Source: Onchocerca volvulus
Lineage: Eukaryota > Nematoda > Chromadorea > Rhabditida > Onchocercidae
Assembly (NCBI GenBank): GCA_000499405.2
Contig: HG738139.1
Span: 6,534,616 to 6,598,615 of the forward strand
DNA length: 64,000 nucleotides
Direction of reading: 5' to 3'
Each line of letters begins with the position of its first letter. Position 1 is the first letter of the stretch. A model generated the notes under the pieces. That model saw only the letters and a program-made list of their open reading frames with translations. It searched no databases and was not told where the DNA came from. The translations under genes were made by a program, and so were the position numbers. Shown here one piece after another: positions 11,701 through 26,700 of the stretch.

Positions 11701-14700
11701 ACGCCAACGATATTTCTCGCCTGATGGCATTTGGACAAGTGAAGGAATTAATTGATTCTCCTTCTGGTAAAAAAATTTCCTGAAAATTTTCATCATTTTA
11801 CAATCACAAATTTTCGAAATTGCAGTAACAACTCAAAGTTTGCTAATAAATAAAGCTGTTCAAAAAAATTTACCGTTCAAGATAGCTGACACCTTGCGCT
11901 ATTGCCGATATCAAAATAATTCGATTTAATCGATCATATTCGAAATTAATGGATGAGGCTCCCCAAGTTATTTGACTTGGTCTTCCTGATGAATCATGCA
12001 TAATTTTTATGGCTTCTATATGAGGTTGTTCATGTGGAATAAGTGGAATCAGAGCAGTTATTTGACTAGCATCATTATACTGGATAGCCAGAACTTCCTC
12101 ATCAAGACTATTCCGAACAGTATCTTGTCTGCTATCACAATCATATTCAATTGTGAACACATTACGTCCATTGATCTGAAATTTTAAACAAATAGTGAAT
12201 TTGTTGAACATACAGAAATTCACATGCAGTAGCAGAAATATGGCCAAAGTGAGGATGACTATGCCAAACCTCGAGATAGCTGTTAATTGAATCAAACTTG
12301 AGAGCTATTCTATTCTTGTTGACATGGCTAAAATGATGACAAATTCATAGAAATTTTGTGAAAATCATTGTATAGAAGTCGTCAGACATTGTTCTACTAC
12401 AAGAATAACAAGCAAAATTCTGAGTCATCAAAATTTCAAAAATGAAATTCATGAGAATTAAATATGCTACTAAATAATTAATTCAACAAGCTTTTCTTCA
12501 ACTCAGACATGCAATAAAAGAAAATCAATCTCTATTTGCAAAAAAAGCATTATAATTGCATCAATCGATGAAAATCGCAATTTGTTAAAATTAAGTCAGT
12601 TAAACAGAGAAGTTAATAAAATGAAGAGATTCGATGTATGAGTAGAGCATGAAGCCAGCACCGCACACCCTAACTCATACCCTCGGTCTCCTTCCGACCT
12701 GCTGAATGCGATGCCATTTCTGCGAATCACGACGACCGGATTCCTTGCGACGTATGTAGCCACGCCATTCAAAGCGTAAATTTAGCTCACGTCTTGGCGG
12801 ATCTACTGCTTCCGGAAGAGTTATTTTCCGTTTTAAAATTGCTGTTTCATGTGGTTCTAGAAGAGGATGCGTTACACCATCGAAATGAGTTCGTGCACCA
12901 AACGCGACAATCAACAAACCTTCATCGAGTATCGTCACCTGTTGATTCTGCGCCCCTTAATGATTTTTTTGCTAGCACTAATGATCAAGAATTACGACAA
13001 TATTCAGACCGAAATATGCAAAAGTTTTCCTTTCAACTTTTTGAGAAATTAATTTTTCTAAAAATTTCAGAAAATATTCTTTTCTTTATTTTCATTATTC
13101 TCTCGTTAACAACAAGAAATTCCCTCTGGAAATTGCATCTAATTTCAGCCATTAAATTCCAACATGCAGAATAAAATTTTATTCTTGATACCTATCAACA
13201 TACATCTATTCTTCTTAAAAATCTTTCATATATATCTAAATTTCCCAGCTTTTCATCCATTTTCTTCCTTAAATTTTAAAAATATTTAAATTCACCTTCT
13301 TCTGTGAATTTCTTGTCGGAAAATTCGTAAACCGTGTATGGCTCATTATTTCTAGTCACTCTCGTTAATAAACTACCATGTATTAAATCACGTTTCGTCA
13401 TGGAATAAGTGATTCCAGCTGGATTCAGCAATGCTTTTGCACGCCCAAATTCATCATATTCAAAGCACCAATTTCGATTAACTATTTCGCGGCAACGAAG
13501 GAGATGTCCAGGGAAGTACGAAAATTTGGTACTTTCTGGAAAAGAATGATCGGTTAATTTGGCTGATAATTAAAAACAAGGTAAAAAGCAGTTATAAAGC
13601 AACTATAAAACTTGAAAAAATTCGAAATATTAATAAATAAATGAAGAAATTACAACCCACCACCATTAGGAAACGTAATCTTTGATAATGTCGAATCAAA
13701 ATGATCGAAATTTAATATTGTCTGAAGGCCTGTAGCTGTCTCCAGTAGAGTTTTTTTGTCATCTATTCGATGAAGTCGAAGAATATGTCCACCAGTACTA
13801 GTTATTTGCGTCAATCGACCAAGACTATAAAGAAACAAGAAAAATCGTTAAATCTTACAAAACATTAAATATTTGGAATATCTAGAAAAAATTATATTTT
13901 TGCAATTTATAAATTTTTAAAAAATGAAAAAAAAAAACTCAAAAAAAAAAAAAATGCAAAAAGAGAGGCTTACTGCGTGTCAACATTGTAGGTGAAATTG
14001 AATATCGTGTCGCCAGAAAGAAGATTAGCAGTGCTCACGTGGAAACCGATCTTATTAAATAGGTAAATTTCGTTAGTGTGAGGGCTATGGATACGGTATT
14101 GTCGAGTTGTTTCATCGTACATTGCATTGGGTCTTTGAAGTTTTTTAATTTTGAAATTACCCTACAAAATATTTCAAATTCAAATATTAATTGGATTCAA
14201 GTATATTGAATTGATATGAAAGTATCTAAATGGTTTAATATTGAAGATTTGAATCGTTACTTGTGCTATTAGAGCTATAATGTGATAATGAAAATTGCAG
14301 ATTATCTGCATTACCACTATTATTACAGTAGCTGTCATTTGCAATAACACTATAACATAAATATTCATCAAACATTTATGCTCATAGAAGTTTCATTTTT
14401 CTAAAAATGTTTACCTTATCAGCTATATATATCATTCCTTTTGAGTCAACGGCCACAGCCGATGGAGAATGAAGAAAAGCAGAAGTTGAAACAGTTGGAT
14501 GAAGATCTTCACATGGACAATTCGTACGATCACAATCACATTTGCTCACTTTTCCAACAATTACTTTTGAACGATTATCTGGATAGATGGCTCGAATCTG
14601 AATCAAATGTTAAACATCAGAAACTTTGGAATCGTATAATTCCAAAGCAACTATTGCAGTATCAATCATGTCACTGACAAATTTTCAATAAAAAATAACC

Positions 14701-17700
14701 AAAGCTAAATCCTAAGAATTCCCTATTCCAAAAAATTAAGACAAGTTCTCCTTAACTCCATCATATTACAACTTACCCCTGACGGATGGTTTGTACACTT
14801 TATTTATTAAATTCATCAAAATATTAAGAAAAAATGGATTATCATTTAAATTTCGTTTCACTTACTGTCATTGTAGAATAGGAACTAACCATGCACTCAC
14901 GTTTTCTTTTCCTACAAATTCCACTTCAATCGTTTATAATTTTCTGATTAAAAACGTTGACAATGCACTAACTGATTACTATTTCAATTAAGATCAAAGA
15001 TCATACCTGATTCACTTTTTTGTTGTTTGTTTCAACAATGAATACAGTAGAATCTGGCCCAACGGCAATGGATCGTGCTTCTGTTAGTGGTCGTTGTGTT
15101 AACAAATCACCTGATAATGTTTTCATCTGATCGCATTCAGCAAATGTCCCAGTCACTATTACAGCCGTACGAGTATTCAATGATATACCGTATACCACAT
15201 TTGTATCAAGTATGTACAATCTATCATTTAGCATATCCACAGCAAGTGATGTTGGCCATACCTTAAACTCATCAATAAGTAAACTTTGAAAATTGAAATA
15301 AATTAAAGTTGTTTTAATTTCGAATCCAATTCTAAAGAAAAATTCGCACAATTAGAAGAAAGTGATAAAGAAATAGGAAAGCCAGATAACATCAAAGATT
15401 AATATTTGAAGGAATAAAAACAAGATTGCAACTTACAGTAGTGATATCTGCCAGATCAGTATAATCAATTGTACATGGACGAGGTCCATTTCCACGTTCT
15501 TCAATCAACGTATTGATATGTCGTTCTCGATCCACAACCCTGCAAACTTCATTATAATTTCAGTAATTAAAATTTTTAACTTCAACAATAAATCCAACAA
15601 TAATCTATAGAAAGATATGAATGTTATTACAGAAACATTCAATTTAGAAATGTAATATGAACTTACCTGATACGTCTACTATCTGCAATATACAAATTTC
15701 CATATTCATCAAAAGCAATGCCTTTGGGGAAAGTTAGCTGAGACATATCAGCGGCTCCACCATCACCACAACGTGTACCAGAACTAGGACATACGTTTCC
15801 ATCACCAACGACAACATTGTAATTTGTTGTTAGATCTGTGGTACCATCTATTTCTTTATTTATTTGCCAGATTTGTGCACGTATCGGTAACGAAATAAAA
15901 AGAGAATCAGTTACCGGATCGATGGCCAAATAGTAGGGATGAGCTGTATCCGATATGCTGTAATATTAGGTGAACATGGCTAAACGCATCTTTTTCAATC
16001 AAACCATAAACAGAAAAACGATTCAAATTATTCAGGATGATCTGAGAAACTCGAGAATACATATCAAGAATATTTATAACAAAAACAAAATTTTTTTGTC
16101 CTTTTGTAATCCACTTTGGATTAAATATCAAATTAATTTGATACAAAAAAAAAAACCTGAGTTCCAGCAAAGAAACAAGCATTTTGTTAGGCGTCAAACG
16201 ACGTATCAAGTTGTAATCACCAATGTACAATGAACCATCACTTCCCACACATAATGCATCAGGCCGAAAAAGACGAGCATCACTACAAATGCAACTTTTC
16301 AACACATACTTTCACCAGTAATCTAACAAAACTTCTAAAAACATCAAACAACATATTTTTTATAAATGCTAATATTTATGATATATATGATTGAGATACT
16401 AATTAATATATCATGAATGGAAAATAATTTCTAGAGAGATACAACCATAAAAGCAATTCTTTCTGTGAATTTTGGGAAAGTAAAAGGTAGAAGTACCCTG
16501 CAGATGTATCACAAAAAGGACAATTAACAGGACGTTGCTGATCACTACCAATTACTGTTGTTAATAATGGGTCAGCTTCATCCAAAAATATTTTTGTACC
16601 ATCACCTTTTTCCAGCACATCTGTCAACAATATCTCTGATTATTTACAATTTATGATTGGTTCATATCGTAAATTATACTCAGAAGGCTAGGTAAAATAA
16701 CAAACTTTAGAAAGGGTAATAAAGTAAAACAGTTTTGAAAAAGAAAATTACGAAATTGAAAAAAAAAAACCAACAGGTGGACACAAAACAGAGAAATGAT
16801 TAAAATACATACTGTGTATGATATCATAATGGTGGTGGACATTGAGTGACCAAGCGCCCAACATGAAACGATTAGCGCGATGACCTTCAAGTTTCACAAG
16901 GCGGTGAATCCAAACAATGCCTTTACCGCAGTCTTCATATTCGTATCCAACTGATACTATAGAAAGTCATTTTAAGAAGGCAATATTTTTCGGAATACGA
17001 AAAATTTTCGGAAATCTTTGGGTTTAACTTAAAATTCCGTAAATTTACCTTTAGCATTAACCAATCCGCTCATCGTCTGAATGTAAACATTCGTCTGCTC
17101 CCACGAATATGTGTACGTTAAATTTGGCATAGCCGAAAAAACTTTATGGAAATGATTGCCAGCAATATTGATGGACAGATGGACTAAACGAATTTCTTCC
17201 GGAATACGATTCGGAAGTAATTCAATGAACAACGTACTACGATAGCCATCAGCAAATGAACTGTCATATACAAGGTATACTTCATTCGTTGCAGGTATCT
17301 TAAAAAAAATCATAATTTAGCAAGAACAGAAGAGAAAAACAAAAGAAACCGTACATTTCAGAACTTTTATTAGAATAATAAAAAAGTAGCGAATATTAGA
17401 TTTGTAATCATTTACCCCTTGTTTTTTTTTTTTTAATCTTAAATGTTTGCTCTCATATTTCAAATTTAAATTCCATCTTTCAAAAATTTCGCCCATAATG
17501 TAATCAGTCTCCTCAAAAGACCAGGTTTATGAAAAAAAAAAAAAAAAAAAAAAAAAATTAAAAGCAAGATTACACCAATCGTACGATTTCCTTTTAACTC
17601 AATTATAGAAATAAATATTTACACACATTTCAAGAAATAAAAATCCTACCTGAATGGAATCAAAAGATTTTCCGGAATCGGCTAGTAGTTGAATACTATG

Positions 17701-20700
17701 TGTTGAAGAAGTAAGTTTTCCGGAATACTGACTTATACGCCATGATGCAAATATGGTAGGAGCTAGGCGATTGATAGCATAATACTGTCGACATTTTTCA
17801 TTCATTTCCAATCGTTCACTTACAGCCTGCAATTCGTCCACGAGATCCTTATCACACTATCATGAAAGTTAAAGAACAGTCTAAGATTCAATGCATCTAA
17901 CTTCTTAAAATTCCATAATAAAATTTCGGATAAGTGATACCTTCGTATCTTACCAATGACTATTACTTACATTTATCAGTGCATGAAACATGGTATAGGT
18001 GAGTATAAATACCGATCATTGATAAGATGACGAAATTCCCTTATCATTCGAAATTTTATGAGTAATAATAGGATGATAGATTTATTAATTATTTAATAGT
18101 AATTTGACTATAATTATTTTTCATACAATGATTCCATAAGACAAATTAGAAGTTTGTTTTGCATATTTTTAGGTATCAGGCTGTGAGCATAAATTATTTT
18201 TTGAGCATAACATGCTTCTAATTTCTGTTGTGGTCTGCGATTATTTTATTAATAGTAATATGTGCCTTCAAAAATTTTTATTCATTCTGTAATCATTTCT
18301 GCTACTTTTATGATTTCTAAGCAACGAGCAAATGAGCCCAGCAAAAGATCTTGATTATTCGTGCATGACCTCTAACCCTGAGCTCCGACTGATGAAATAA
18401 TGAATGGGTTCTGGATCATAATGGTGTTGTTTTGGCAATTTTTAAGATAAAGTGCCATCTGTGATGAAAGATATAATGACACTAAAGTAGTGAAAAGAGA
18501 CAATACCATTCGCATGTAAAGTTTGCCGCAAAAAAGGGCAGAAATGAAATATAGAAAGAAGAAAAGATAATCATAAGACAATTAGTGCGGGATGAAAAAC
18601 TTTTGATTACTTTACACTTTACTTAGCACAGTAATCGGTTATTTCCTATTGGATACAGTAAACTATATAAAATCCAAAACTTTCTTCTAAAAATACTAGT
18701 AATTATTTAATCGTAAACTGATTACGATCATTTTTCATATAATGTTAATTTAAAATTTTAAAAGTGGAAAAAAACATAATTTAAAGTTTTAAATGCATTT
18801 TGATAAATGATGGATGGTCTAGAAAAATCGTGAAAACAGAGACTCATATATCACTTTCTGCAATGTCTGGCTTGGCCCACTTTCTACGACATTATAAGTA
18901 TCAGGGACTATGATTCATCGATATCTGATTAGAAAAATCTAAAGAACGATTCGAAATAAAGAAGTCTGCACGAATCTCGAATGCAATATTTTCACAGTCA
19001 ATTCAAGTTTTGAAATCCTCTATTTCAATCAGAACTTTTTAGAAAGCTTCCTACCTGCGGTCCCAATAGCATCTTTATATCGCCCACGTAAACAATCTCA
19101 TTCCACGGTATGTAAAAACTCTTTTCGAGTTTTTCGAACGGCTTTCTCATAAACTGCAAAGTCACCGTTTTGCCACCATTAACTACTAGATCAAAGGCAC
19201 CTCCGTCATCCTCACTACGACTCAACGTGAAACCTGTCAACGTTGGATGACGTGCCTCCGCAATACGCACGCCTGTAATCGGCGAACCATTTTCAGCCAA
19301 AACTCGTCCACGAATGACTGATACAAAACTGTAATACCGTAATTAGAAGTAGCATTACTGCTTTGCTGGCGAAAAATCAAATTTTTTATATCTGACTGGA
19401 AATGGATAATGACATGTCTCAAGTTAAGCTAACCTTGCCATTAAGAAGAAAAAAAAAATCATGCCATTCAATTTCCGAATTTTAAATTTAACATTAAAAA
19501 AGCAATTCAAGAAACTGACATTGTGGTACTTCGATGTGACCGTTAAATGTTAATATTTTTATCTTTAAACCTTGTATCTGATATATACAAAAATATTATT
19601 GGATAAGAACCTTTCATTGAAATAACGTTCATCTGCATAACGTTGTACCGAGTCACGTTGAACCAAAAACTTAATTTGCTGAAAAATAAAAAAAAAAAAG
19701 AATTGGAATCAAAATCTTCTCAAATTATCTAGTTTATTGAATATTCAATAAGATGACAAGCTTACCTGATAGAAATTACCATTTACAGTTGGTATCACTT
19801 TTAGAAGTACATCTCGTGGTTGTATTACCGTAACGCACATCTGACTTAATGAACAGCTATTGTCCATACAGCATTCCGAGTCTTCACAATCTATTAAACC
19901 ATCTAAAATAATGCAAAATGAATCTATACCTTTCTAAAAGGAATTTAATTCATAATTCATGATTAATTCGCCTTCTAGCTTTTTTTTCTGGACCAACTTT
20001 CTGTAACAAAACTTGATATTAATACCGTTATCATTGTCAACACCATCATCACAACTCGATTCGATTGGCAGAGAACAGTTCTCGCCGAAATATGTTGTAT
20101 GGCATGAACATTTCCACTCTCCAGAAAATAACCGACAAACGCCATTTCCGTTGCAATCATTGACACAGCCAGCTGAATCCAAATTAACATGGATATTATC
20201 TTTCACACGTCATCAAAATATCATGAAATTGGATTCAATTCAACAGATGTCTTTCGATATCCTCAATTCTAGCCAGTAAATAAATTGAAAATTCATTTTA
20301 GTATTTTGAAATATTACAATAGGAAAACAAACCAATATAACAATTTTCGCCATTCCAACCTTTGTTGCAGATGCAAGTACCATTGTTACAATGTCCGTGT
20401 AGCTCACATCCAGGTAGACATTTCTTCTCCGTGCAGTCCATACCTGTCCATCCTTCATCACAAACGCAGATACCATTACCACATAAACCATTCAAGCACT
20501 CCACTTCGCACCGTTCTACAAATTTTACATATTCTTTTAATTTCGATTGAATAAACAAAAATGACAATCAAGTTGTCAAACAGAGTTTGAAATATTTGAG
20601 AAAAGCAAAAGTAGATTCACCACTAAATCTCTCAATGAATTTTATTAATTAACCTACCTAATTCACATTTCTTCCCATGATATCCAGGAATGCAAATGCA

Positions 20701-23700
20701 TAATCCTGATTCTGGATCAATCCTTCCACGATTGGCACAAGCTGGATCCGCATCTGAATCTGGTTCAGTTTGATCAGGTAACCGAAGTTCTTTACCGATG
20801 CAATTTTCGGATGGATATATTTCATCACATTTCTCCCCACGATATCCATCTTCGCAGTAACATTTTTCGTTGTGACACACACCATGGCCACTACAGTAAG
20901 GATCCTTGCAGTCTTTCTAGAATTTTAATGCATTCAAAGTTAAAATGCAATTATTTTCCTTGTAATCGGCTTAAACCAAACAATTGAAGAAAGGTAAAAA
21001 AAGAGTACTTCACTGAAATCAATTTCCAAAATACTTATGTAGACATTTCATCATGCATGAGATATAATAATTACGTGAAACTTATCACTTGAAAACTCAA
21101 AATCAAATGATACACTACATTCTGAGATCCAACCTTCCCATAAAATTTGAAGATGCACTCTTCGGTATAATTGACAGCTTAAATTACATTGTACAAATAT
21201 CAATTATTTGCTTTCACCAAAAGTGTTTAATATTTGTACCTAAAAATAACAAATGCCAATAAATACCTTGTCACAGAAAGTACCTTTCCAGCCAATGTCA
21301 CATTCACAATCACCGAACTGATTACACTGACCATGTCCATTACAGTTAGGTACCTCACACCAATGCACCAGTAAGTCACAATCCGGACCTTTATAACCTT
21401 CATGGCATGTACATTGACCTCCAGAAAATATTCCATTCCCACTGCATAGTACTGGACATGCATCTTAAATGAGACAAAGCTCACATAAATCTATGTGATG
21501 TACTTTAATTTACAAAATAGTTGTCAAATTTTATCGACTTGTAAGTAGCAACACCTGCAAGATTTCTCTAGAAATTCATGCATATAATCACACAGAATTT
21601 AGCGTCATATGACATCTGTTTGTAACGTAAACGAAGAATCACTCCTCCGTCAATCAATAAAATTTTTTTCAGCAGGATTCGTCTCTGTCACAGTAACATA
21701 AAAGGATCTTTTCCGCCAATTGCTGAATTTTTGAATGAGTTACGAATGATGCACGTCGCCTGCTGAATCGCAAAATGAATCGAATGGGAAATGAATCATT
21801 CATTTTATCTATTTAATAATTCACTTTTATTTCACTTTTTTTTTGCGATAAATGTATTTTGATTATAGATTCCCATAGTTGAAGTAATGAGTCATCCTTA
21901 TGCTTTGTAATGTAAAAAAGAGTCAATTGCTTTTTATACGGAATTCAATAAAGCGGTCTTTGTACCTTGCCAGAGAAAAGAAATACTAAAGAAGTGAATT
22001 ATCTGTTCGTCAAAAGCTTTAAATTCTCAATCGCTTCTTCTCACAGATGTTCCATTATCATAAACTCATCCCGAACCTTTTTCACTTCTCTCCACCTTAT
22101 CTCCATCCCCTATTTACTTGTCCATTTTTACATATTCAATTCAAATTTAATCCTAGTCTACTGATTATTTACAACCAAAACAGCAACCGCTTTACTAATC
22201 GCTTTTCTTCTGGCTACGATTTATTTACTAAAATAGGGACGAAGTCTATATTTAAGCCCAGCAAAATAGCCTAAAGTGGTAGCGTATCATCTTATTTTGA
22301 AATGATGACAACATAGACTAGTGCTAATCACACAGATCAATTACTTGATGGAATTTTTGTCTTAGTAAGATCTGAATATCGACATAACGTGCAACTCATT
22401 AAAATCCCAGATAAATAACCAACTTTCTTCGCAGTAAATCCCGCTATAACCCGGAAAACAATAACATCTACCGTCCTTGCACTGCCCATGTCCTGTACAA
22501 TCATAGCGACAATCATCGCTCCTCTCGTCCACTACCTGGTCAGCATCCACCGCAGCAACAAGGCGTATTGAGAATGGCTGACAGAATACTTTTAATTATT
22601 AGGAAAACAAATGTAAATATATGATCATAACAAACGTGAAATAGTTCACGTAACGTTGAAATAAATGATAGATAAGCGAAAATCAATTCTCTATCTTACT
22701 TCCCAATATGAAGACGAAAATGTTTTTTTTTTTTTTCAATTTAGTTCAAAACATTTTTGAAATAAGAATTCGCATCATATTTCGTTATTTAATTTAAACT
22801 ACGCAAATTAGTTCATATTTATCGGTAAAATAATTACCAATACTGAGCTAACAATGATTCGATTATTTTTATCAAATATTAAAAAGCACTGATCTTTTAT
22901 GAGATATTAAAAGTGAACTTCTAATATCTAACTAAAAGAAACGAAATATTAAATTTCGTAACCAAGTTTTTTTTTTTTTTTTTTTTTGTCAAACCCTTTT
23001 TTTTCATGCTTGAGTTCGCTTAGTTTTATATATTGAAGAAAAATTTGTTAGAAAAGTGTGACATTGAATAGTAGAACGAAAAAAATCTAAACGATTTTTG
23101 AAAAACTTATTTTAGGGACAAAATTGCCATTCAAAGATCAAAATATAAGATGCAGCCTTTCAAATGCCTTATATCCAAGGTAGCAAAGAAATCCATTTTA
23201 GTTTGAAATTAAATTATCAGAAATACCTGTAAGACATCATTAAGTAATCCGATGTGCCATCGTCCACTTAGCAAGTAGTGTGTCAGAATGGCTGTCCGAA
23301 GCAGCTGCAAGAAGTAATTATTTGCCATTTTTTAGGCTTTTGTTTGTTCCTTGAACATTGAAACTTTTCGAAGACAGTTCAAACAGCCATATTAATTAAT
23401 CAACAACCTTCCAGACATCATTTACAGCAGCACCATAGACACCAGAGCAGAGGTGATAATAGGTGATAAGTGAAAAAGAATTAAATCATTGAAAGCTTTT
23501 GGCTAACAACTGCTTTGAAATTCTTTGATAGCAAGTCGATGCTTATATGATTTTTCATTTTAATGCAAACAAAATTGCAAAACTGATCTTCTCGCTTTCT
23601 TTAAGAATGGCAAGCATCCTCTTCAAGTTGATTTCAAGAATGCGCTAACTTGGGATTGAAGGGAATCAATTCTATTAACTACTGCTTCGAGTTCCAAACT

Positions 23701-26700
23701 CTATCTTAGAAGTTCATTGTTAATAATGAACAATGTAAGCATAAAAACAAACTGGTGTAAAACGCTTTAGTCGGATGTCTGATGAATTTCCAGATACAGT
23801 TAACCGATCAGCGTGAATAATATCCACGAAATCGTAAGTAGTCGGTGACGGTAGCGCTGTTCGTCTACCGTAAATGACCATCTGTGCTTGTGGATCTACC
23901 GATATATTGAAAATTATTCGACTATTTTTTTGCACCGAGAAACATCTGCAAAATTGGCATTAACTACGATAAAAGGAATTATTAGTGGTAGAATAGTCAG
24001 TGTAAAAAATCATTCATTTACTCAGAGTAAGAATAATTATCCAAATATTGACTGTATCGGTAACCAATCGCTAATTACCTTTTATTGCTTCAAAACAAAA
24101 ATATGAATTTGTTTAAAATGGTTCAATACAATATAGAATCTGTTCCATCCTATCTTTATAAGTAATTCGACGTTACTTGCAAAAATGTAATCAGTAAAGA
24201 AAAACATACGAATAAACAATAACTCCTGGAGGTAGATCGGCCTCAATTTGCTGTCCTAACTCGAAATTTTCAGGTAATGGTTTCAAGACAGTTGTTTTCA
24301 TATGTACATCATGCCATGCATCCGAATGGAACAGGCCTGTTGAAGCTGATGAATACACTGATCTAGTCGACTGGTCACATACATATCGAAAATTATCATT
24401 TCCTAACAATACTGTAAGAAGGAAAATCAGAAAAGACCATTCAAATGGATATAATTCATTTTCTAAAAGGGAAGAAAATGAAACATATAAAAAGTCAGAA
24501 AAAAGATAATTAAAGTTGATTAAACTATCACTGTTATCAGTTGAATGCACAAACAGAAGTTGAATTCCCTAGAAAGTTCGTTTGTAAATCCTACAAGATT
24601 CAAGCTACAGCATATCGAAAACTCCATGCAAAAACTACTTCAGTGTTTGACTCCCGAAATTTGAAAATCGATGAAATAAATGATTTGAGAAAATGTTAAA
24701 ATTTTTGAACAAAATAATTCGAAATTGATTGAATTGAACTTTTTTTAATCCTTGGGTGGCAAAGATTCAGGTGTGGCTATAATCGTAAAAGCATCTTAAA
24801 ACTTTTCAAAACTGAAATGACTTTTGAATCTCTCTCAAAATAGATGTAATGCTAAAATTCAAACAACAAACTGAGGTCAAGAAAAGAATCAGCACTTACA
24901 TAAAAATATAGTAAAACAGGTAAAGGCAAGAAAAAGGAGAAGTAATATGGCAAGAGTCCTCCAGTTACAGAACGATTTCAATCTTTTCTTGTTCATCATT
25001 GGTTGGCATTTATCCTGAGACATTTTTTTTAGATCAAAGTCACCACCAATATGTCGATGATTCGGAAGGATAGATCCACAGTGAGATCCTCGTGGATTTG
25101 ATGCCAAAAGAACATTTTGAAATGTCGAAAAGTTAGCTCTGCAATTAAGTCTAAATAAATATAATTACACAAAGAGTGAATAAGTTTTCCAAACAAATTT
25201 TTGGAAATTTAGTTGATGGAAAGATTTGGCACTAAGTATGTTTCCATGAAAAGAAGAGAATTTCGAAAAAATCTAACTTTGTAGGAATTAAAAGGAAACA
25301 TGATCACTCTTGATGGCATAATAATATTACTCAATTCCTTTTTTTGTCATTATCCCTTCGTCTAAAAGTCATCATAAATGTCAAAACTGAAGCTTTTACA
25401 GTAGGAAATATTGATTTAAAAGCAAGTGCAGGCATTTTGCTTCCCTGTCCTTCAAGAAAAAGTGACAAAAAATTAGATTCTATAGTGATAAACCATCAAT
25501 TAAGAAATCACAGTCAGAATAAACAGAAGAAAATTTACGTACAGGCCACTTGAAATATTAGAAAAAGGTCATAACAGTGCATCTACTGGATTAGGTAACT
25601 CGTAATTTCGAATAATAAACTGAATATTTCAGTTTTGATTTATTTTTGCACTGCTGATTACAATGAATCAAACAAGAAACTGCCTGTTACGATGAGATTA
25701 TATTGAGAAAAAACATGAGCCACTCAAGCATATTGTTTGAAAGTTTTATAAATGAATATAAATACGAATATTAAGTACAGTATTACAAATACTATTACAA
25801 ATACTTCCGCAAAGACTTGAACTTGAATTTAAATTTAGCCAAACTGCAAGCTATAAAGCAATGAAGCTGTTGAAAATGAAAATGGACTGATGAATGGGAA
25901 AGCCAGTCTGGTGTTTGTGACACTAATTAGATTTGATTTAATTGAAGGGGCGGTCAGTATTAAAACCATTAGACCCATTGTGTGATGCCGTTGGACCAAA
26001 CAACAATAACGAAAGCAATAACAAACATGTAATTAAATACAGTTATAAGTACTCTTGACATGTGTGATTAATTAACTCATGCTGATATCGAATACCTAAA
26101 AACTTAATAAATATTCTCCCGAATAGCATCAAGCAGAGGGATTTGATGTAGAAATATCAAGCAATTCATGATCTATTCAGTACTCAAATATTAATTGGAT
26201 TCGAATAATTCGAGTATTCTTAGTTGGCATTGTAATACTGATGCTTCAGCAATTTTACCGATATTAGAAATAATATTATTAGGAAAATGTATTAGAAGAG
26301 AATATATTAGAAACTAAAAAAAATAGAAATATACTTAAAAAAAAAATTAGATACTAGAAATAATGAGCTTCATATTTCTGAAACTATATAGCAAAGACTC
26401 TTAGTGCAAATTAAACTTATTCTTGCACTCAGAAATCAAAGCATTATAAACTTTCATATTTTTTACATTTATGGAAATCAATCTGAAACTCTCGACTCTT
26501 CATCTATTGATATTTGCTATGCAGTAAACATCCTTGAGTACTTTCACGCCAGCGATCGCCTAATCCAGGAAATTAGTATTTCTAAATAAAAGATTTAAAG
26601 ATTGTGTGTCTTTTCACGATTCTGCAGAAATGAGGAGAATAGCATAAATTAACTAGCATAGTTTATAGCAAAGCTTTAAATATAAGACTCATTCTAGTAG

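Noticed and set aside
12794..13174. Plus-strand open frame of 126 codons
   Set aside because: Antisense of the ten-1 exon at 12681-12955 plus intron; no family similarity.
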